A stretch of DNA of 23,558 nucleotides from Oscillospiraceae bacterium (GTDB lineage: Bacteria > Bacillota_A > Clostridia > Oscillospirales > Oscillospiraceae). The stretch lies in the NCBI GenBank assembly GCA_902789835.1, contig CADAPN010000021.1, forward strand, positions 1 through 23,558, written 5' to 3'. A program made the translations under genes and the position numbers. Positions 13,669 through 21,978 of the stretch are shown here, piece after piece. Below the pieces are notes generated by a model. It did not search any database and was not told the DNA's origin. It saw only the letters and a program-made list of their open reading frames with translations. The stretch's first letter is position 1, and every line of letters begins with the position of its first letter.

Positions 13669-15474
13669 TTATTCATCCAGCTTCAGCACCGCGAGGAAGG
13701 CCTCCGTCGGAATCTGTACGGTTCCGAGCTGGCGCATCTTCTTTTTGCCTTCCTTCTGCTTTTCCAGAAGCTTCTTTTTGCGTGTGATATCGCCGCCGTA
13801 GCACTTGGCCAGGACGTCCTTGCGCAGGGCCTTGACGGTCTCGCGGGCAATGATCTTTCCGCCGATGGCCGCCTGGATCGGAACCTCGAACAGCTGGCGG
13901 GGAATGTTTTCCTTCAGCTTCTCACAGAGCTTCCGGGCGCGGGGATAGGCCTTTTCGCGATGCGCGATAAAGCTGAGCGCATCCACCTGATCCCCGTTTA
14001 AGAGCATATCGACCTTCACGAGGTCGGACTGCTTGTACTCGGAAAATTCATAGTCCAGCGAGGCATAGCCCTTGGTCCGCGCCTTCAGGGTGTCAAAGAA
14101 GTCATAGATGATCTCGTTGAGCGGCATCTCGTAGTGCAGCTCCACCAGGCGGGTGTCGAGATACTGCATGTTCTTATACTCGCCGCGGCGGTCCTGGCAG
14201 AGGGGCATGATGTTTCCGACAAACTCGTTCGGCGTGATGATGGACACCTTGACATAGGGCTCATAGGCCTCTGCGATGGATGCCGTCTCGGGGTAGTTGT
14301 GGGGGTTATCCACCATGACGGTGCTTCCGTCGGTCTTGATGACCTTATAGATGACCGAGGGCAGCGTGGTCACAAGCTCCAGGTTGAACTCGCGTTCCAG
14401 CCGCTCCTGAATGATCTCCATATGCAGCATCCCGAGGAAGCCACAGCGGAACCCGAAGCCCAGGGCCACGGAGCTCTCCGGCTCATAGGAGAGCGAGGCG
14501 TCGTTGAGCTTCAGCTTCTCCATCGCGTCGCGCAGGTCCGGGTACTTCGACCCGTCTTCGGTGTAGATGCCGCAGTAGACCATCGGCCGTGCCGGGCGAT
14601 AGCCGGGCAGCGGCTCCGCCGTCGGGCGCAGGGCCTCTGTGACGGTGTCGCCCACGCGGGTGTCCGCCACGTTCTTGATGCTGGCCGTGAAGTAGCCGAC
14701 ATCGCCCGCCTTGAGCTCCTCGCAGGGCTCCAGCGCCATCGGCCGGAGATAGCCCACCTCCAGAAGCTTGTACCGGGCGCCCGTGGACATGAGCAGTACC
14801 TCCGTGTCCTTCGCCATGCGTCCGTCCATCACGCGCAGAAAGACGATGACCCCGCGGTAGTTGTCATACTGGCTGTCAAAAATCAGGGCCTTCAGCGGCG
14901 CATCCGGATCGCCCGCGGGCGCGGGGATGTTCTTGACGATATCCTCCAGCACCGCGTCGATGTTGATGCCGGCCTTCGCGCTGATCTCCGGGGCGTCCTG
15001 CGCGGGAATGCCGATGATCTCTTCGATCTCGTTCTTGACGCGCTGCGGATCGGCGGCCGGGAGGTCAATCTTGTTCACCACCGGCAGGATTTCCAGGTTG
15101 TTGTCCAGAGCGAGATAGGTGTTGGAGAGGGTCTGGGCCTCGACCCCCTGGGACGCGTCGACAATCAGCACCGCGCCCTCGCAGGCCGCAAGCGACCGGC
15201 TGACCTCGTAGTTGAAGTCCACATGGCCCGGCGTATCGATCAGGTTCAGGGTGTACGTCTCCCCGTCCTGGGCGCTGTACTCCAGCCCGACGGCACGTGC
15301 CTTGATGGTGATGCCGCGCTCCTTTTCCAGTTCCATGTTGTCGAGAATCTGATCCTCCATGACCCGCGCTTCGACCGCGCCACACTTTTCAATCAGGCGG
15401 TCGGAAAGCGTCGACTTTCCGTGGTCGATGTGGGCGATGATGGAGAAGTTGCGAATTCGGCTCTGTTCTGTCAT
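13669..15474 (-). CDS. lepA: Elongation factor 4 (LepA), ribosome back-translocase GTPase
   Basis: The 601-residue protein is full length for LepA. The GTPase motifs are AHIDHGKST (14-22), the switch region [21 protein letters not shown] and NKIDLP. The LepA-specific C-terminal half is present, with [15 protein letters not shown], the lysine-rich segment [30 protein letters not shown] and [13 protein letters not shown]. It binds ribosomes and assists initiation/elongation or assembly under stress. The ATG follows GGGAG. It is the first gene of a four-gene minus-strand unit with three envelope genes, separated by 12, 22 and -4 nt. Confidence 0.97.
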   Translation of the reverse strand: MTEQSRIRNFSIIAHIDHGKSTLSDRLIEKCGAVEARVMEDQILDNMELEKERGITIKARAVGLEYSAQDGETYTLNLIDTPGHVDFNYEVSRSLAACEGAVLIVDASQGVEAQTLSNTYLALDNNLEILPVVNKIDLPAADPQRVKNEIEEIIGIPAQDAPEISAKAGINIDAVLEDIVKNIPAPAGDPDAPLKALIFDSQYDNYRGVIVFLRVMDGRMAKDTEVLLMSTGARYKLLEVGYLRPMALEPCEELKAGDVGYFTASIKNVADTRVGDTVTEALRPTAEPLPGYRPARPMVYCGIYTEDGSKYPDLRDAMEKLKLNDASLSYEPESSVALGFGFRCGFLGMLHMEIIQERLEREFNLELVTTLPSVIYKVIKTDGSTVMVDNPHNYPETASIAEAYEPYVKVSIITPNEFVGNIMPLCQDRRGEYKNMQYLDTRLVELHYEMPLNEIIYDFFDTLKARTKGYASLDYEFSEYKQSDLVKVDMLLNGDQVDALSFIAHREKAYPRARKLCEKLKENIPRQLFEVPIQAAIGGKIIARETVKALRKDVLAKCYGGDITRKKKLLEKQKEGKKKMRQLGTVQIPTEAFLAVLKLDE

Positions 15475-15505
15475 AGTGTCTCCCGCTCCTGTTCTGAGTC
15501 TTACT

Positions 15506-15535
15506 ATTATACCCCAAGGGGTGAGCCCTTGTAAA
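15506..15535 (-). promoter_or_regulatory. Promoter of the lepA operon
   Basis: On the minus strand TTTACA (15530-15535) and a consensus TATAAT (15506-15511) are 18 nt apart. The spacer contains a perfect palindrome CCCCTTGGGG (15512-15521) abutting the -10, a possible operator. Confidence 0.65.
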
Positions 15536-15585
15536 CAAAAACTCTCCCGAACTAAGACAATTTTAATTTCCTGTGTGCTTAACTC

Positions 15586-15614
15586 TTGAAAAACCGGTCC
15601 CGGCGTGGTACAGT
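15586..15614 (+). promoter_or_regulatory. Promoter of pta
   Basis: TTGAAA (15586-15591) and TACAGT (15609-15614) are spaced 17 nt apart. Transcription would start near 15621, with a short leader carrying CGGAGG 8 nt before the ATG. Confidence 0.6.
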
Positions 15615-15653
15615 AAGCTTTGTGATCAAATTAAACGTTACGGAGGCATTCTC

Positions 15654-16652
15654 ATGTTTGAAAATCTCGTAGAAATCCTCAAGGCAAATCCCCGCAAGAT
15701 CGTCTTCACCGAAGGGCCCGATGCCCGTATTCTGGAAGCGGCTGCCCGCCTGAAAAAGGGCGGCTTCCTCACCCCGATCCTTGTCGGCAATGTGGAAGAA
15801 GTCAAGGCTGCCGCCGCGAAGGGCGGCTTCGACATCGACGGTCTCGAGATTCTTGATCCGGCCACCTATCCCGGCATGGATGAGATGGTCGCCAAGATGG
15901 TCGAACTCCGCAAGGGCAAGATGACGGAAGAAGAGTGCCGCGCCGCGCTGAGCAAGGGCAACTACTTCGGCACCATGCTCGTCAAGATGGGCGTTGCTGA
16001 CGCGCTGCTCGGCGGTGCCACCTACTCCACCGCGGACACGGTCCGCCCGGCGCTCCAGCTCGTGAAGACCAAGAAGGGTGCCAACCTTGTAAGCTCCTGC
16101 TTCATTATGGTCCGCGGAGACGAGATGCTCGCGATGGGCGACTGCGCCATCAACATCGATTATCAGGACAAGAAGGACAAGGAAGGCAACGTTACCCTCA
16201 CCGCCGCGGCTCAGCTTGCCGAGGTCGCCGTTGAGACCGCCAAGACCGCGAAGGTCTTCGGCATCGACCCGAAGGTCGCCATGCTTTCCTATTCCACCAA
16301 GGGCTCCGGCAAGGGCGCCAATGTCGACCTCGTCCGCGAGGCGACCGCCATCGCCAAGGAGAAGGCCCCCGATGTCGACATCGACGGCGAGATGCAGTTT
16401 GACGCCGCGGTCTCCCCGGTTGTCGGCCAGCTGAAGTTCCCCGGAAGCAAGGTCGCTGGCTATGCCAACACCTTCATCTTCCCCGAGATCCAGTCCGGCA
16501 ACATCGGCTATAAGATCGCCCAGCGCCTTGGCGGCTTCGCGGCCTACGGCCCGATCCTGCAGGGCCTGAACGCCCCGATCAACGACCTCTCCCGCGGCTG
16601 CGACGCCGAGGAAGTCTATCAGATGTCCATCATCACGGCGGCCCTCGCCTGA
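15654..16652 (+). CDS. pta: Phosphate acetyltransferase
   Basis: Pta interconverts acetyl-CoA and acetyl phosphate, the first step of acetate formation and ATP yield in fermenters. The 332-residue protein is the short, single-domain clostridial type. Its motifs include PRKIVFTEGPDARILEAA, GNYFGTMLVKMGVADALLGGATYSTADTVRPALQ, FGIDPKVAMLSYSTKGSGKG and the C-terminal FIFPEIQSGNIGYKIAQRLGGFAAYGPILQGLNAPINDLSRG. The ATG at 15654 is chosen for CGGAGG; an in-frame ATG at 15573 lies upstream of the promoter and is rejected. The usual partner ackA is not adjacent. It is monocistronic, with a strong hairpin after it. Confidence 0.97.
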   Translation: MFENLVEILKANPRKIVFTEGPDARILEAAARLKKGGFLTPILVGNVEEVKAAAAKGGFDIDGLEILDPATYPGMDEMVAKMVELRKGKMTEEECRAALSKGNYFGTMLVKMGVADALLGGATYSTADTVRPALQLVKTKKGANLVSSCFIMVRGDEMLAMGDCAINIDYQDKKDKEGNVTLTAAAQLAEVAVETAKTAKVFGIDPKVAMLSYSTKGSGKGANVDLVREATAIAKEKAPDVDIDGEMQFDAAVSPVVGQLKFPGSKVAGYANTFIFPEIQSGNIGYKIAQRLGGFAAYGPILQGLNAPINDLSRGCDAEEVYQMSIITAALA

Positions 16653-16679
16653 TCGGCTGTCTGATTCCGACACGAAACC

Positions 16680-16706
16680 ATCCACCCGCGGCTCCCGCGG
16701 GTGGAT
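16680..16706 (+). terminator. Terminator after pta
   Basis: A perfect 12-bp stem ATCCACCCGCGG / CCGCGGGTGGAT with a CTC loop is followed by TCTTTAT. The tadA ribosome binding site (GGAGG) starts about 10 nt later, so some read-through into tadA is likely. Confidence 0.75.
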
Positions 16707-16728
16707 TCTTTATCCCGGAGGAATATCC

Positions 16729-17187
16729 ATGGACCCCATTTGCAGAGAACAGACCATGCGCGAGGCGCTTTGCCTCGCCGAGGAGGCCGAGCGGCAGGGT
16801 GAAGTCCCGGTCGGCTGTGTCATCACGGACCGGGACGGCAGGGTCATCGGCCGCGGCCGGAACCGGCGGGAGGAGGTTCACGACGCCACCGCCCACGCGG
16901 AGCTGGAAGCCATTCGGGAGGCCTGTGCCGCCCTGGGAGACTGGCGTCTCGACGGCTGCAGCCTGTATGTCACCCTCGAGCCCTGTCCCATGTGCGCCGG
17001 GGCCATCATCAACGCCCGGATCCCCCGGGTGGTGTTCGGCGCCCGAGAGGAGAACACCGGCTCCTGCGGCAGCGTGATTGACCTCTTCTCGGAAAACTAC
17101 GGGCATCGTCCCACCGTCTTCTCCGGCGTCTGCGCCGAGGAGAGCCGCACCCTGCTGCAGCGTTTTTTCCTGGATCGCCGCCCCTGA
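16729..17187 (+). CDS. tadA: tRNA-specific adenosine deaminase
   Basis: TadA deaminates the wobble adenosine (position 34) of tRNA-Arg to inosine. The 152-residue protein has the zinc/catalytic HAE motif at 56-58 (Glu58 proton shuttle) and PCPMC with Cys86 and Cys89. Asn45 is in GRGRNRR, and the TadA-type tail NYGHRP precedes a C-terminal helix. The ATG follows GGAGGAATATCC. It lies 76 nt downstream of pta on the same strand and converges with trmL, another wobble-base modification gene. Confidence 0.95.
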   Translation: MDPICREQTMREALCLAEEAERQGEVPVGCVITDRDGRVIGRGRNRREEVHDATAHAELEAIREACAALGDWRLDGCSLYVTLEPCPMCAGAIINARIPRVVFGAREENTGSCGSVIDLFSENYGHRPTVFSGVCAEESRTLLQRFFLDRRP

Positions 17188-17214
17188 TTCTCCGGTCTCA
17201 AAGTCCAAAAGCAA

Positions 17215-17270
17215 AACGGAGCTGCGCTGTCCTCGTTCCGGACGCGCGGCACCGTTCTTTTCTTTTTTCT
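17215..17270. terminator. Terminator between convergent tadA and trmL
   Basis: A long imperfect hairpin (AACGG at 17215 pairing with CCGTT ending at 17256, with inner GCGC/GCGC and GTCC/GGAC) is followed on the plus strand by CTTTTCTTTTTT. On the minus strand it is followed by TTTTGCTTTTGG, so it can serve both genes. Confidence 0.75.
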
Positions 17271-17274
17271 TCTC

Positions 17275-17778
17275 TTATTCTGTGCACCAGCTAAGGCGGT
17301 GCAGCTCTCCCTGCTTCTCAAGCCCCGCGTACCCGGTGTGGCGCAGCGCCTCATACAGGGCGATTGCCACCGCGTTGGAGAGGTTCAGCGAGCGCTCCCC
17401 TTCCGCCATCGGGATCCGGACACAGCGATCCGGGTGCGCCGCCAGGATCTCTTCCGGGATCCCGGCGCTCTCCTTGCCGAACATCAGGAAATCCCCGTCG
17501 CGATAGTCGCCCTCGTCAATCGTGTGCTTTGCCTTGGTGGTGAGATACCAGATTCTCGCCTCCGGGTGCTGCCCGCGGAAGTCGTCCATATTCTCATACT
17601 CCCGCACGCCCAGCCGCGGCCAGTAATCCAGCCCTGCCCGCCGCACCGACTTCTCGTCCGTGAGAAAGCCCAGCGGCCGGATCAGATGCAGGCTCGCTCC
17701 TGCGCAGATGCAGGTTCTTCCGATGGCGCCGGTGTTTCCCGGCTGTTCCGGCTCATGCAGAATTACGCCAAAACTCAT
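17275..17778 (-). CDS. trmL: tRNA (cytidine/uridine-34-2'-O)-methyltransferase
   Basis: This SPOUT-fold methyltransferase modifies the wobble ribose of certain leucine tRNAs using S-adenosylmethionine. At 167 residues it has the normal short TrmL length. The three SPOUT motifs are visible: EPEQPGNTGAIGRTC near the N-terminus, LMFGKESAGIPEEIL, and RIPMAEGERSLNLSNAVAIALYEALRH. The ATG at 17778 is set by GGAGGAAAG just upstream. A longer open frame to 18012 runs through two hairpins and the asd tail copy and is not coding. Upstream lies the duplicated asd tail. Confidence 0.95.
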   Translation of the reverse strand: MSFGVILHEPEQPGNTGAIGRTCICAGASLHLIRPLGFLTDEKSVRRAGLDYWPRLGVREYENMDDFRGQHPEARIWYLTTKAKHTIDEGDYRDGDFLMFGKESAGIPEEILAAHPDRCVRIPMAEGERSLNLSNAVAIALYEALRHTGYAGLEKQGELHRLSWCTE

Positions 17779-17791
17779 TCTTTCCTCCAAA

Positions 17792-17815
17792 ACACCCCGC
17801 CTTTCGGCGGGGTGT
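17792..17815 (-). terminator. Hairpin after the asd tail copy
   Basis: A perfect 10-bp stem ACACCCCGCC / GGCGGGGTGT with a 4-nt loop is followed on the minus strand by TTGG-type sequence just before the trmL ribosome binding site. It closely resembles the hairpin at 17894-17919. Confidence 0.65.
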
Positions 17816-17834
17816 CGGTATTGATGCTTGTCGT

Positions 17835-17879
17835 TCTTTACTGATGTTCTGCTACAAACTTCAGGATCTGTACCGCGTT
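17835..17879 (-). repeat. Second copy of the asd 3' end
   Basis: These 45 bp match 17931-17975, the end of asd, at 42 positions with a 96-bp offset. Read on the minus strand the copy still encodes NAVQILKFVAEHQ and a stop. All three differences are silent third-position changes (Phe TTT/TTC, Ile ATC/ATT, Val GTA/GTG). Homology to asd stops abruptly at the codon before NAVQ. There is no start codon or ribosome binding site, so it is a gene-end remnant, not a gene. Confidence 0.9.
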
Positions 17880-17893
17880 TCTCGGGTATCCTT

Positions 17894-17919
17894 TGTACCC
17901 CGCCGACAGGCGGGGTACA
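17894..17919 (-). terminator. Hairpin terminator after asd
   Basis: A perfect 11-bp stem TGTACCCCGCC / GGCGGGGTACA with a 4-nt loop lies 14 nt past the asd stop. The minus-strand tail AAGG has no T-run, so termination may be partial. Confidence 0.65.
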
Positions 17920-17933
17920 GTTGTACAGTCTCT

Positions 17934-18941
17934 TTACTGATGTTCTGCTACGAACTTCAGAATCTGCACCGCGTTGGACGCGGCGCCCTTGCGGATCTGG
18001 TCGCCGCAGCACCAGAGCGTGAGGCCCTTGTCATCCGTCAGATCCTCGCGGATTCTTCCGACCCAGACGATGTCCTGATCGCTGGTGTCCAGCGGTGTGG
18101 GATAGCAGCGTCCCTCATAGTCTTCAATCAGGCGCACACCGGGATAGGCCGCAACCGCCGCCTTGGCATCCTCCACCGAGACCTTCTCCGCGGTCTTCAG
18201 CGTCACCGCGATGGAGTGAGAGCGCATAACCGGCACGCGGACGCAGGTGCAGTTGACCTTCAGGTCCGGCGCATGCAGGATTCTTCGGCCTTCGTTCTGC
18301 ATCTTCATCTCTTCCTTGGTATAGTCGTTGCCGTAGGGCGCGTCGATAAACGGAATCACGTTCAGTGCAATCTGGGTGGCGAAGGTCTTGACCACGGGCT
18401 TCTCGCCCTTGGCCAGGGCTGCCATCTGCTCTTCGAGCTCCTTGAGGCCCGCCTGTCCGGCGCCGGATACCGCCTGATACGTGCAGGCGATCATGCTCTC
18501 GATCGGGGAGAGCTTGTTGATGCCGGCCACGGCCATCAGCGCGATGATGGTGCAGCAGTTGGGGTTGGCGATGATTCCCTTATGCTTCAGGGCGTCCTCG
18601 CCGTTGATTTCCGGAACCACCAGAGGCACGTCCGGATCCAGCCGGAAGGCGGAGCTGTTGTCGATGTAGACCGCGCCGCTCTTTTTGATCGCCGGGGCAA
18701 AGCGCTGGCTCATGGGTCCCTCCACCGCGCCGAGCACGAAGTCCAGGCCCTCGAAGCTGTCGTCCGTCGCCTCCTGAATCACAACCTCGCGGCCGTTGAA
18801 GAGGACTTTCTCACCCGCGCTGCGGGCACTGGCCAGCAGGCGCAGCTCCTCGACGGGAATCTCATACTCCTGCAGAATCTTCAGCATTTCCTGACCGACG
18901 GCGCCCGTCGCACCGAGAATTCCTACCTTACACTGTTTCAT
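17934..18941 (-). CDS. asd: Aspartate-semialdehyde dehydrogenase
   Basis: Asd reduces aspartyl phosphate with NADPH to aspartate semialdehyde, the branch point to lysine/peptidoglycan DAP and to homoserine. The 335-residue protein has the nucleotide motif GATGAVGQEML (10-20), active-site Cys129 in NPNCCTI, substrate segment YQAVSGAGQAG and active-site His242 in RVPVMRSHS. It is the third gene of hom-lysC-asd, starting 20 nt after the lysC stop, so one transcript makes the first common steps. Its 3' end is duplicated just downstream (17835-17879). Confidence 0.96.
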   Translation of the reverse strand: MKQCKVGILGATGAVGQEMLKILQEYEIPVEELRLLASARSAGEKVLFNGREVVIQEATDDSFEGLDFVLGAVEGPMSQRFAPAIKKSGAVYIDNSSAFRLDPDVPLVVPEINGEDALKHKGIIANPNCCTIIALMAVAGINKLSPIESMIACTYQAVSGAGQAGLKELEEQMAALAKGEKPVVKTFATQIALNVIPFIDAPYGNDYTKEEMKMQNEGRRILHAPDLKVNCTCVRVPVMRSHSIAVTLKTAEKVSVEDAKAAVAAYPGVRLIEDYEGRCYPTPLDTSDQDIVWVGRIREDLTDDKGLTLWCCGDQIRKGAASNAVQILKFVAEHQ

Positions 18942-18961
18942 GATCTGTTCTCCTCTCTTAT

Positions 18962-20275
18962 TTATCCAGCGAAGCTGTCGTACAGCACTTTGATCGCTTT
19001 TTCATACTGCTCGTTCTCCACGCCCACCGTGATGGCCAGCTCGTCGGAGCCCTGCGCGATGGTGCGGATGTTGATGCCCTCGTCGCCCAGCGCCTTGAAC
19101 AGGCGGCCGGAAACGCCGGGCTGGCTGCTCATCTTGCGGCCGACGGCCGAGACCATCGCGATGTTCTCGCGAATCTCCACCTCGTCCGGACGGCAGTTCT
19201 TTTTAATCTCGGCAATCACGTCATAGACCGCGTCGCCCAGCGCGGCGGAAGATGACACCAGGGCGAAAGAATCCAGTCCAAGCGTGATGTGCTCCACCGG
19301 TGCGTTGTACCGATCGAAGATTTCAAGAGCCTGCCGCAGGCTGTGGCTGAGCTTCATGGCGTGCTTGTAGACCGTCACGATGGTGAAGTTCTTTCTCCCC
19401 GCGATTCCGGTGATGAAGCGCTCGCTCTGTTCCCGCTCGCTGACTTCCTCGACGATCATGGTTCCGGGATCCTGCGGCCGGTTGGTGTTGCGGATGTTCA
19501 GGGGGATGCCCTTTTCCTTCACCGGCTGAACCGATTCCTCATGCAGGACCGAGGCCCCCATGAACGCCAGTTCCCGCAGCTCTGCAAAGGTGATCTTCTC
19601 AATGGGCGCGGGGTTCGGCACAATGCGCGGATCCGCCATCAGGATTCCCGACACGTCCGTCCAGTTTTCATACACATCGGCCTTGATCGCCGCCGCGGCG
19701 ATGGCGCCGGTGATATCGCTGCCCCCGCGGGACATCACGCGCAGCCGCCCCGTCGGGAGCTGGCCGTAAAAGCCCGGAATCACGATCCTGCCGTATTTTT
19801 CCAGCGCCTCGGCGATGGCCGCGTCCGTGGTCTCCCGGTCCAGCGTTCCGTCCAGCCCGAAGAACACGCAGTCCGCCGCGTCCACAAACGCGTAATCCAG
19901 ATACGAGGCCATCAGCCTGGAGGTAAAGTACTCACCGCGGGATACGATCTCGTCCACGGAGGTATCTTTGCTGAGTTTGCGTTCAAACTCCTGCAGTTCG
20001 CCCGAGATGTCCACCGGGATCTCCAGCTCGTCGCGGATCTCCAGCAGACGTGTCTCCACCGTTTTCAGGATCTCTTCACAGGATACCCCGTAGGTCAGAT
20101 GCGCATGCACCAGATATAGCAGGTCCGTCAGCTTGTGATCGTTTCCGTCTCTTTTTCCGGCGGCGGAAATGACGATCACACGGCGGCTGTCATCCGCTTC
20201 GACGATTGCCTTGACCTTGCGAAACTGCTCGGCGCCGGCGACGGAGGACCCTCCGAATTTTGCTACTTTCAGCAT
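18962..20275 (-). CDS. lysC: Aspartate kinase
   Basis: This enzyme phosphorylates aspartate, the committed step of lysine, threonine and methionine synthesis. The 437-residue monofunctional kinase has KFGGSSVAG at the N-terminus, VSRGEYFTSRLMASYL, the SRGGSDITG nucleotide/substrate loop, and paired C-terminal ACT domains (from about residue 300; VSAVGRKMSSQPGVSGRLFKALGDEGINIRTIAQGS). The ACT pair implies feedback control, by lysine and/or threonine (effector not readable). Its ATG is one base after the hom stop, pointing to translational coupling. The gene symbol is by convention; Clostridia may carry further isoenzymes. Confidence 0.94.
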   Translation of the reverse strand: MLKVAKFGGSSVAGAEQFRKVKAIVEADDSRRVIVISAAGKRDGNDHKLTDLLYLVHAHLTYGVSCEEILKTVETRLLEIRDELEIPVDISGELQEFERKLSKDTSVDEIVSRGEYFTSRLMASYLDYAFVDAADCVFFGLDGTLDRETTDAAIAEALEKYGRIVIPGFYGQLPTGRLRVMSRGGSDITGAIAAAAIKADVYENWTDVSGILMADPRIVPNPAPIEKITFAELRELAFMGASVLHEESVQPVKEKGIPLNIRNTNRPQDPGTMIVEEVSEREQSERFITGIAGRKNFTIVTVYKHAMKLSHSLRQALEIFDRYNAPVEHITLGLDSFALVSSSAALGDAVYDVIAEIKKNCRPDEVEIRENIAMVSAVGRKMSSQPGVSGRLFKALGDEGINIRTIAQGSDELAITVGVENEQYEKAIKVLYDSFAG

Positions 20276-20276
20276 C

Positions 20277-21431
20277 TTAAGCCTCCCTCACCGCGGCGAA
20301 GAAGACCGCGTGGCCGGCCTTGCGCAGCGCGGCGGCACACTCGTGCATCTTCTGCACGCTGAGTGCTTCCGTCAGGATGCGAACTTCGCTTCCGTCATCC
20401 GCCAGCACTTTTGCGGCCGGGAACAGGTCTCCGCAGGCCTTCGGCAGGCGCACATAATAGGCATGGGCCGCGGCGCTGTTGTCCGCGCTCCCGTCCGCGC
20501 AGTCCGCCGGGAACATGGCGCTCTCTCCCGCGCAGATTCCGCTCAGGTCCCGCAGCACCGCCGACGCGGTCGGATACCGGCCGGCGCCCTGGCCGATCAT
20601 GGCGATGGGACCGGCGTTCTTTCCCTCATACCGGGCCATGTTATAGTTCTTTAAAACCGCGCTCTCGGCATCGCCCGCACGGACCAGCACCGGCTCCACA
20701 TAGGCCGAGATGCGTCCGTCCTCGCTCCGCTGGCCGCTGGCCACCAGGCGGCAGACCCAGCCTCTTGCCATGAAGTCCTTTACATCCGCGGCGCTCAGGC
20801 TGTCGATGCCCTCGTTCAAAAGCCCCTCCTTCGGCAGCACGCCCCAGGCGACCGCGCAGGCCAGCATGATCTTGCGCAGGGCGTCCAGGCCGGTGACATC
20901 GGCTGTGGGATCCGCCTCGGCATAGCCCAGCTCCTGGGCCTCCTTCAGCGCGTCGGCATAATCCTTGCCGGTGCTCTGCATCTGGTCAAGCATGAAGTTG
21001 GTCGTTCCGTTGAGGATTCCGCCGACAGAGAGGATCATATCCGTCTGTACGGCTCTGGCCAGATTGTGCAGGATGGGAACGCCTCCGCCGCAGGCCGCGC
21101 TGAACAGGAAGCTCACGCCCGCCTCTCTCGCCGCGCGGTTCAGTTCGACACCCTTCGCCGCCACCAGGGCCTTGTTGGAAGTGACGAAGTGCTTCCCCGC
21201 GCGGATCGCCGCCATGGCATAGGTGAAGGCCGGCTCCACACCGCCCATTACTTCGGCCACCGCGTCCACCGAGGGATCCCCGGTGATCTTTTCAATGGAG
21301 GAAACCTTGAATGCCTCGTTCTCCTTGCCCGGCCGGACCAGAACCGGTCCCGCCTCCAGGCCCTTCGCTGCCTGCAGCATCTCATAGACACCGACACCGA
21401 CGGTGCCGTAACCCAAAACCGCAACTTTCAC
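20277..21431 (-). CDS. hom: Homoserine dehydrogenase
   Basis: The enzyme reduces aspartate semialdehyde to homoserine for threonine and methionine. The 384-residue protein has GYGTVG (7-12) for NAD(P), TSNKALVAAKG (85-94), GGILNGTTNFML (137-148) and the catalytic pair Asp183 and Lys187 in GLDALRK. It is slightly short, and its C-terminal region (AYYVRLP...) looks like a reduced ACT-like regulatory domain. The start is a GTG at 21431 preceded by AAGGAGACAGAGAC. It is first in the hom-lysC-asd operon and divergent from the ACT regulator and thrC genes. Confidence 0.95.
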   Translation of the reverse strand: MKVAVLGYGTVGVGVYEMLQAAKGLEAGPVLVRPGKENEAFKVSSIEKITGDPSVDAVAEVMGGVEPAFTYAMAAIRAGKHFVTSNKALVAAKGVELNRAAREAGVSFLFSAACGGGVPILHNLARAVQTDMILSVGGILNGTTNFMLDQMQSTGKDYADALKEAQELGYAEADPTADVTGLDALRKIMLACAVAWGVLPKEGLLNEGIDSLSAADVKDFMARGWVCRLVASGQRSEDGRISAYVEPVLVRAGDAESAVLKNYNMARYEGKNAGPIAMIGQGAGRYPTASAVLRDLSGICAGESAMFPADCADGSADNSAAAHAYYVRLPKACGDLFPAAKVLADDGSEVRILTEALSVQKMHECAAALRKAGHAVFFAAVREA

Positions 21432-21471
21432 GTCTCTGTCTCCTTATTAAAAAACTTTTCGTCCGCGAAAT

Positions 21472-21487
21472 AAAAACACTTGTTTTT
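21472..21487. promoter_or_regulatory. AT-rich inverted repeat, candidate operator 1
   Basis: AAAAACA-CT-TGTTTTT is a perfect 7-bp inverted repeat. It overlaps the -35 of the plus-strand promoter and lies in the hom leader. It shares its half-site with the repeat at 21519-21539. Confidence 0.5.
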
Positions 21488-21508
21488 TTATGGGCGACAG
21501 TGTATCAT
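21480..21508 (+). promoter_or_regulatory. Candidate promoter of the ACT-regulator/thrC operon
   Basis: TTGTTT (21480-21485) and TATCAT (21503-21508) are 17 nt apart. The divergent hom promoter probably overlaps here (minus-strand TATGAT at 21504-21509, weak -35), so a regulator bound at the flanking repeats could control both directions. Confidence 0.5.
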
Positions 21509-21518
21509 ATACCTGCCT

Positions 21519-21539
21519 GAAAAACAAGTCTTGTTTTTC
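21519..21539. promoter_or_regulatory. AT-rich inverted repeat, candidate operator 2
   Basis: A perfect 10-bp inverted repeat GAAAAACAAG / CTTGTTTTTC is separated by a single T. It lies at about +5 to +25 of the plus-strand transcript. In RNA it would form only a strained hairpin with a 1-nt centre, so a DNA operator is more likely than a terminator. Confidence 0.55.
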
Positions 21540-21569
21540 TGATTTTTTCAGAATTGGAGATTTTGAACA

Positions 21570-21941
21570 ATGCTTTCAAACTATTTGATCGTTCATAAAA
21601 GCATTTTGCCTGAATATTATGAAAAGGTCCTCGCCTGCCGCAGCACCTACTACAAATACAAAGATTACATCTTTGAGCCTTCCGATCTGAACAGCTCGCG
21701 AAAGGCGGTTTTTTCCATGATGCTTGATCACGCGCCCGGTGTGCTTTCCGCCCTGCTGGCCTGTATCTCCGAATGCGGGGCCAGTGTCCTGACCATCACC
21801 CAGAGTCTTCCCATTCACAACAAAGCCAGCGTCACCATTTCCATCGACATCACCGACGTTACGGAAAGCGTCGATTCCCTCTCCGGCCGTCTTTCGGCCA
21901 TTCCCGGGCTTGACAACCTGCGCCTGCTCGCCATAGAATAA
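21570..21941 (+). CDS. ACT-domain regulator, PheB/ThrR (UPF0735) family
   Basis: The 123-residue protein has an N-terminal segment (about 1-45, NYLIVHKSILPEYYEKVLACRSTYYKYKDYIFEPSDLNSSRKAVFS) typical of the family and suited to a short DNA-binding helix-turn-helix. A C-terminal ACT domain follows (about 46-123, MLDHAPGVLSALLACISECGASVLTITQSLPIHNKASVTISIDI). In Bacillus subtilis the homologue ThrR represses threonine biosynthesis. Here it is co-directional with thrC (37-nt gap) and divergent from hom-lysC-asd. It has GGAG 10 nt before the ATG and two inverted repeats in its own promoter. A threonine-linked autorepressor is a strong inference; older labels as chorismate mutase are unsupported. 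Confidence 0.85.
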   Translation: MLSNYLIVHKSILPEYYEKVLACRSTYYKYKDYIFEPSDLNSSRKAVFSMMLDHAPGVLSALLACISECGASVLTITQSLPIHNKASVTISIDITDVTESVDSLSGRLSAIPGLDNLRLLAIE

Positions 21942-21978
21942 CAAATACTGAAAATACCGACTGAAAAGGAACTGTATC

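Noticed and set aside
14134..15534. A 466-codon plus-strand frame opposite lepA
   Set aside because: Shadow of the conserved lepA gene, which accounts for the codon pattern.
15579..16685. A 368-codon minus-strand frame opposite pta
   Set aside because: Antisense shadow with no ribosome binding site or family match.
21432..21570. A lysine riboswitch, T-box or leader-peptide attenuator for hom-lysC-asd
   Set aside because: The hom leader is only about 70 nt with no terminator/antiterminator pair or run of Thr/Lys codons; protein operators fit better.
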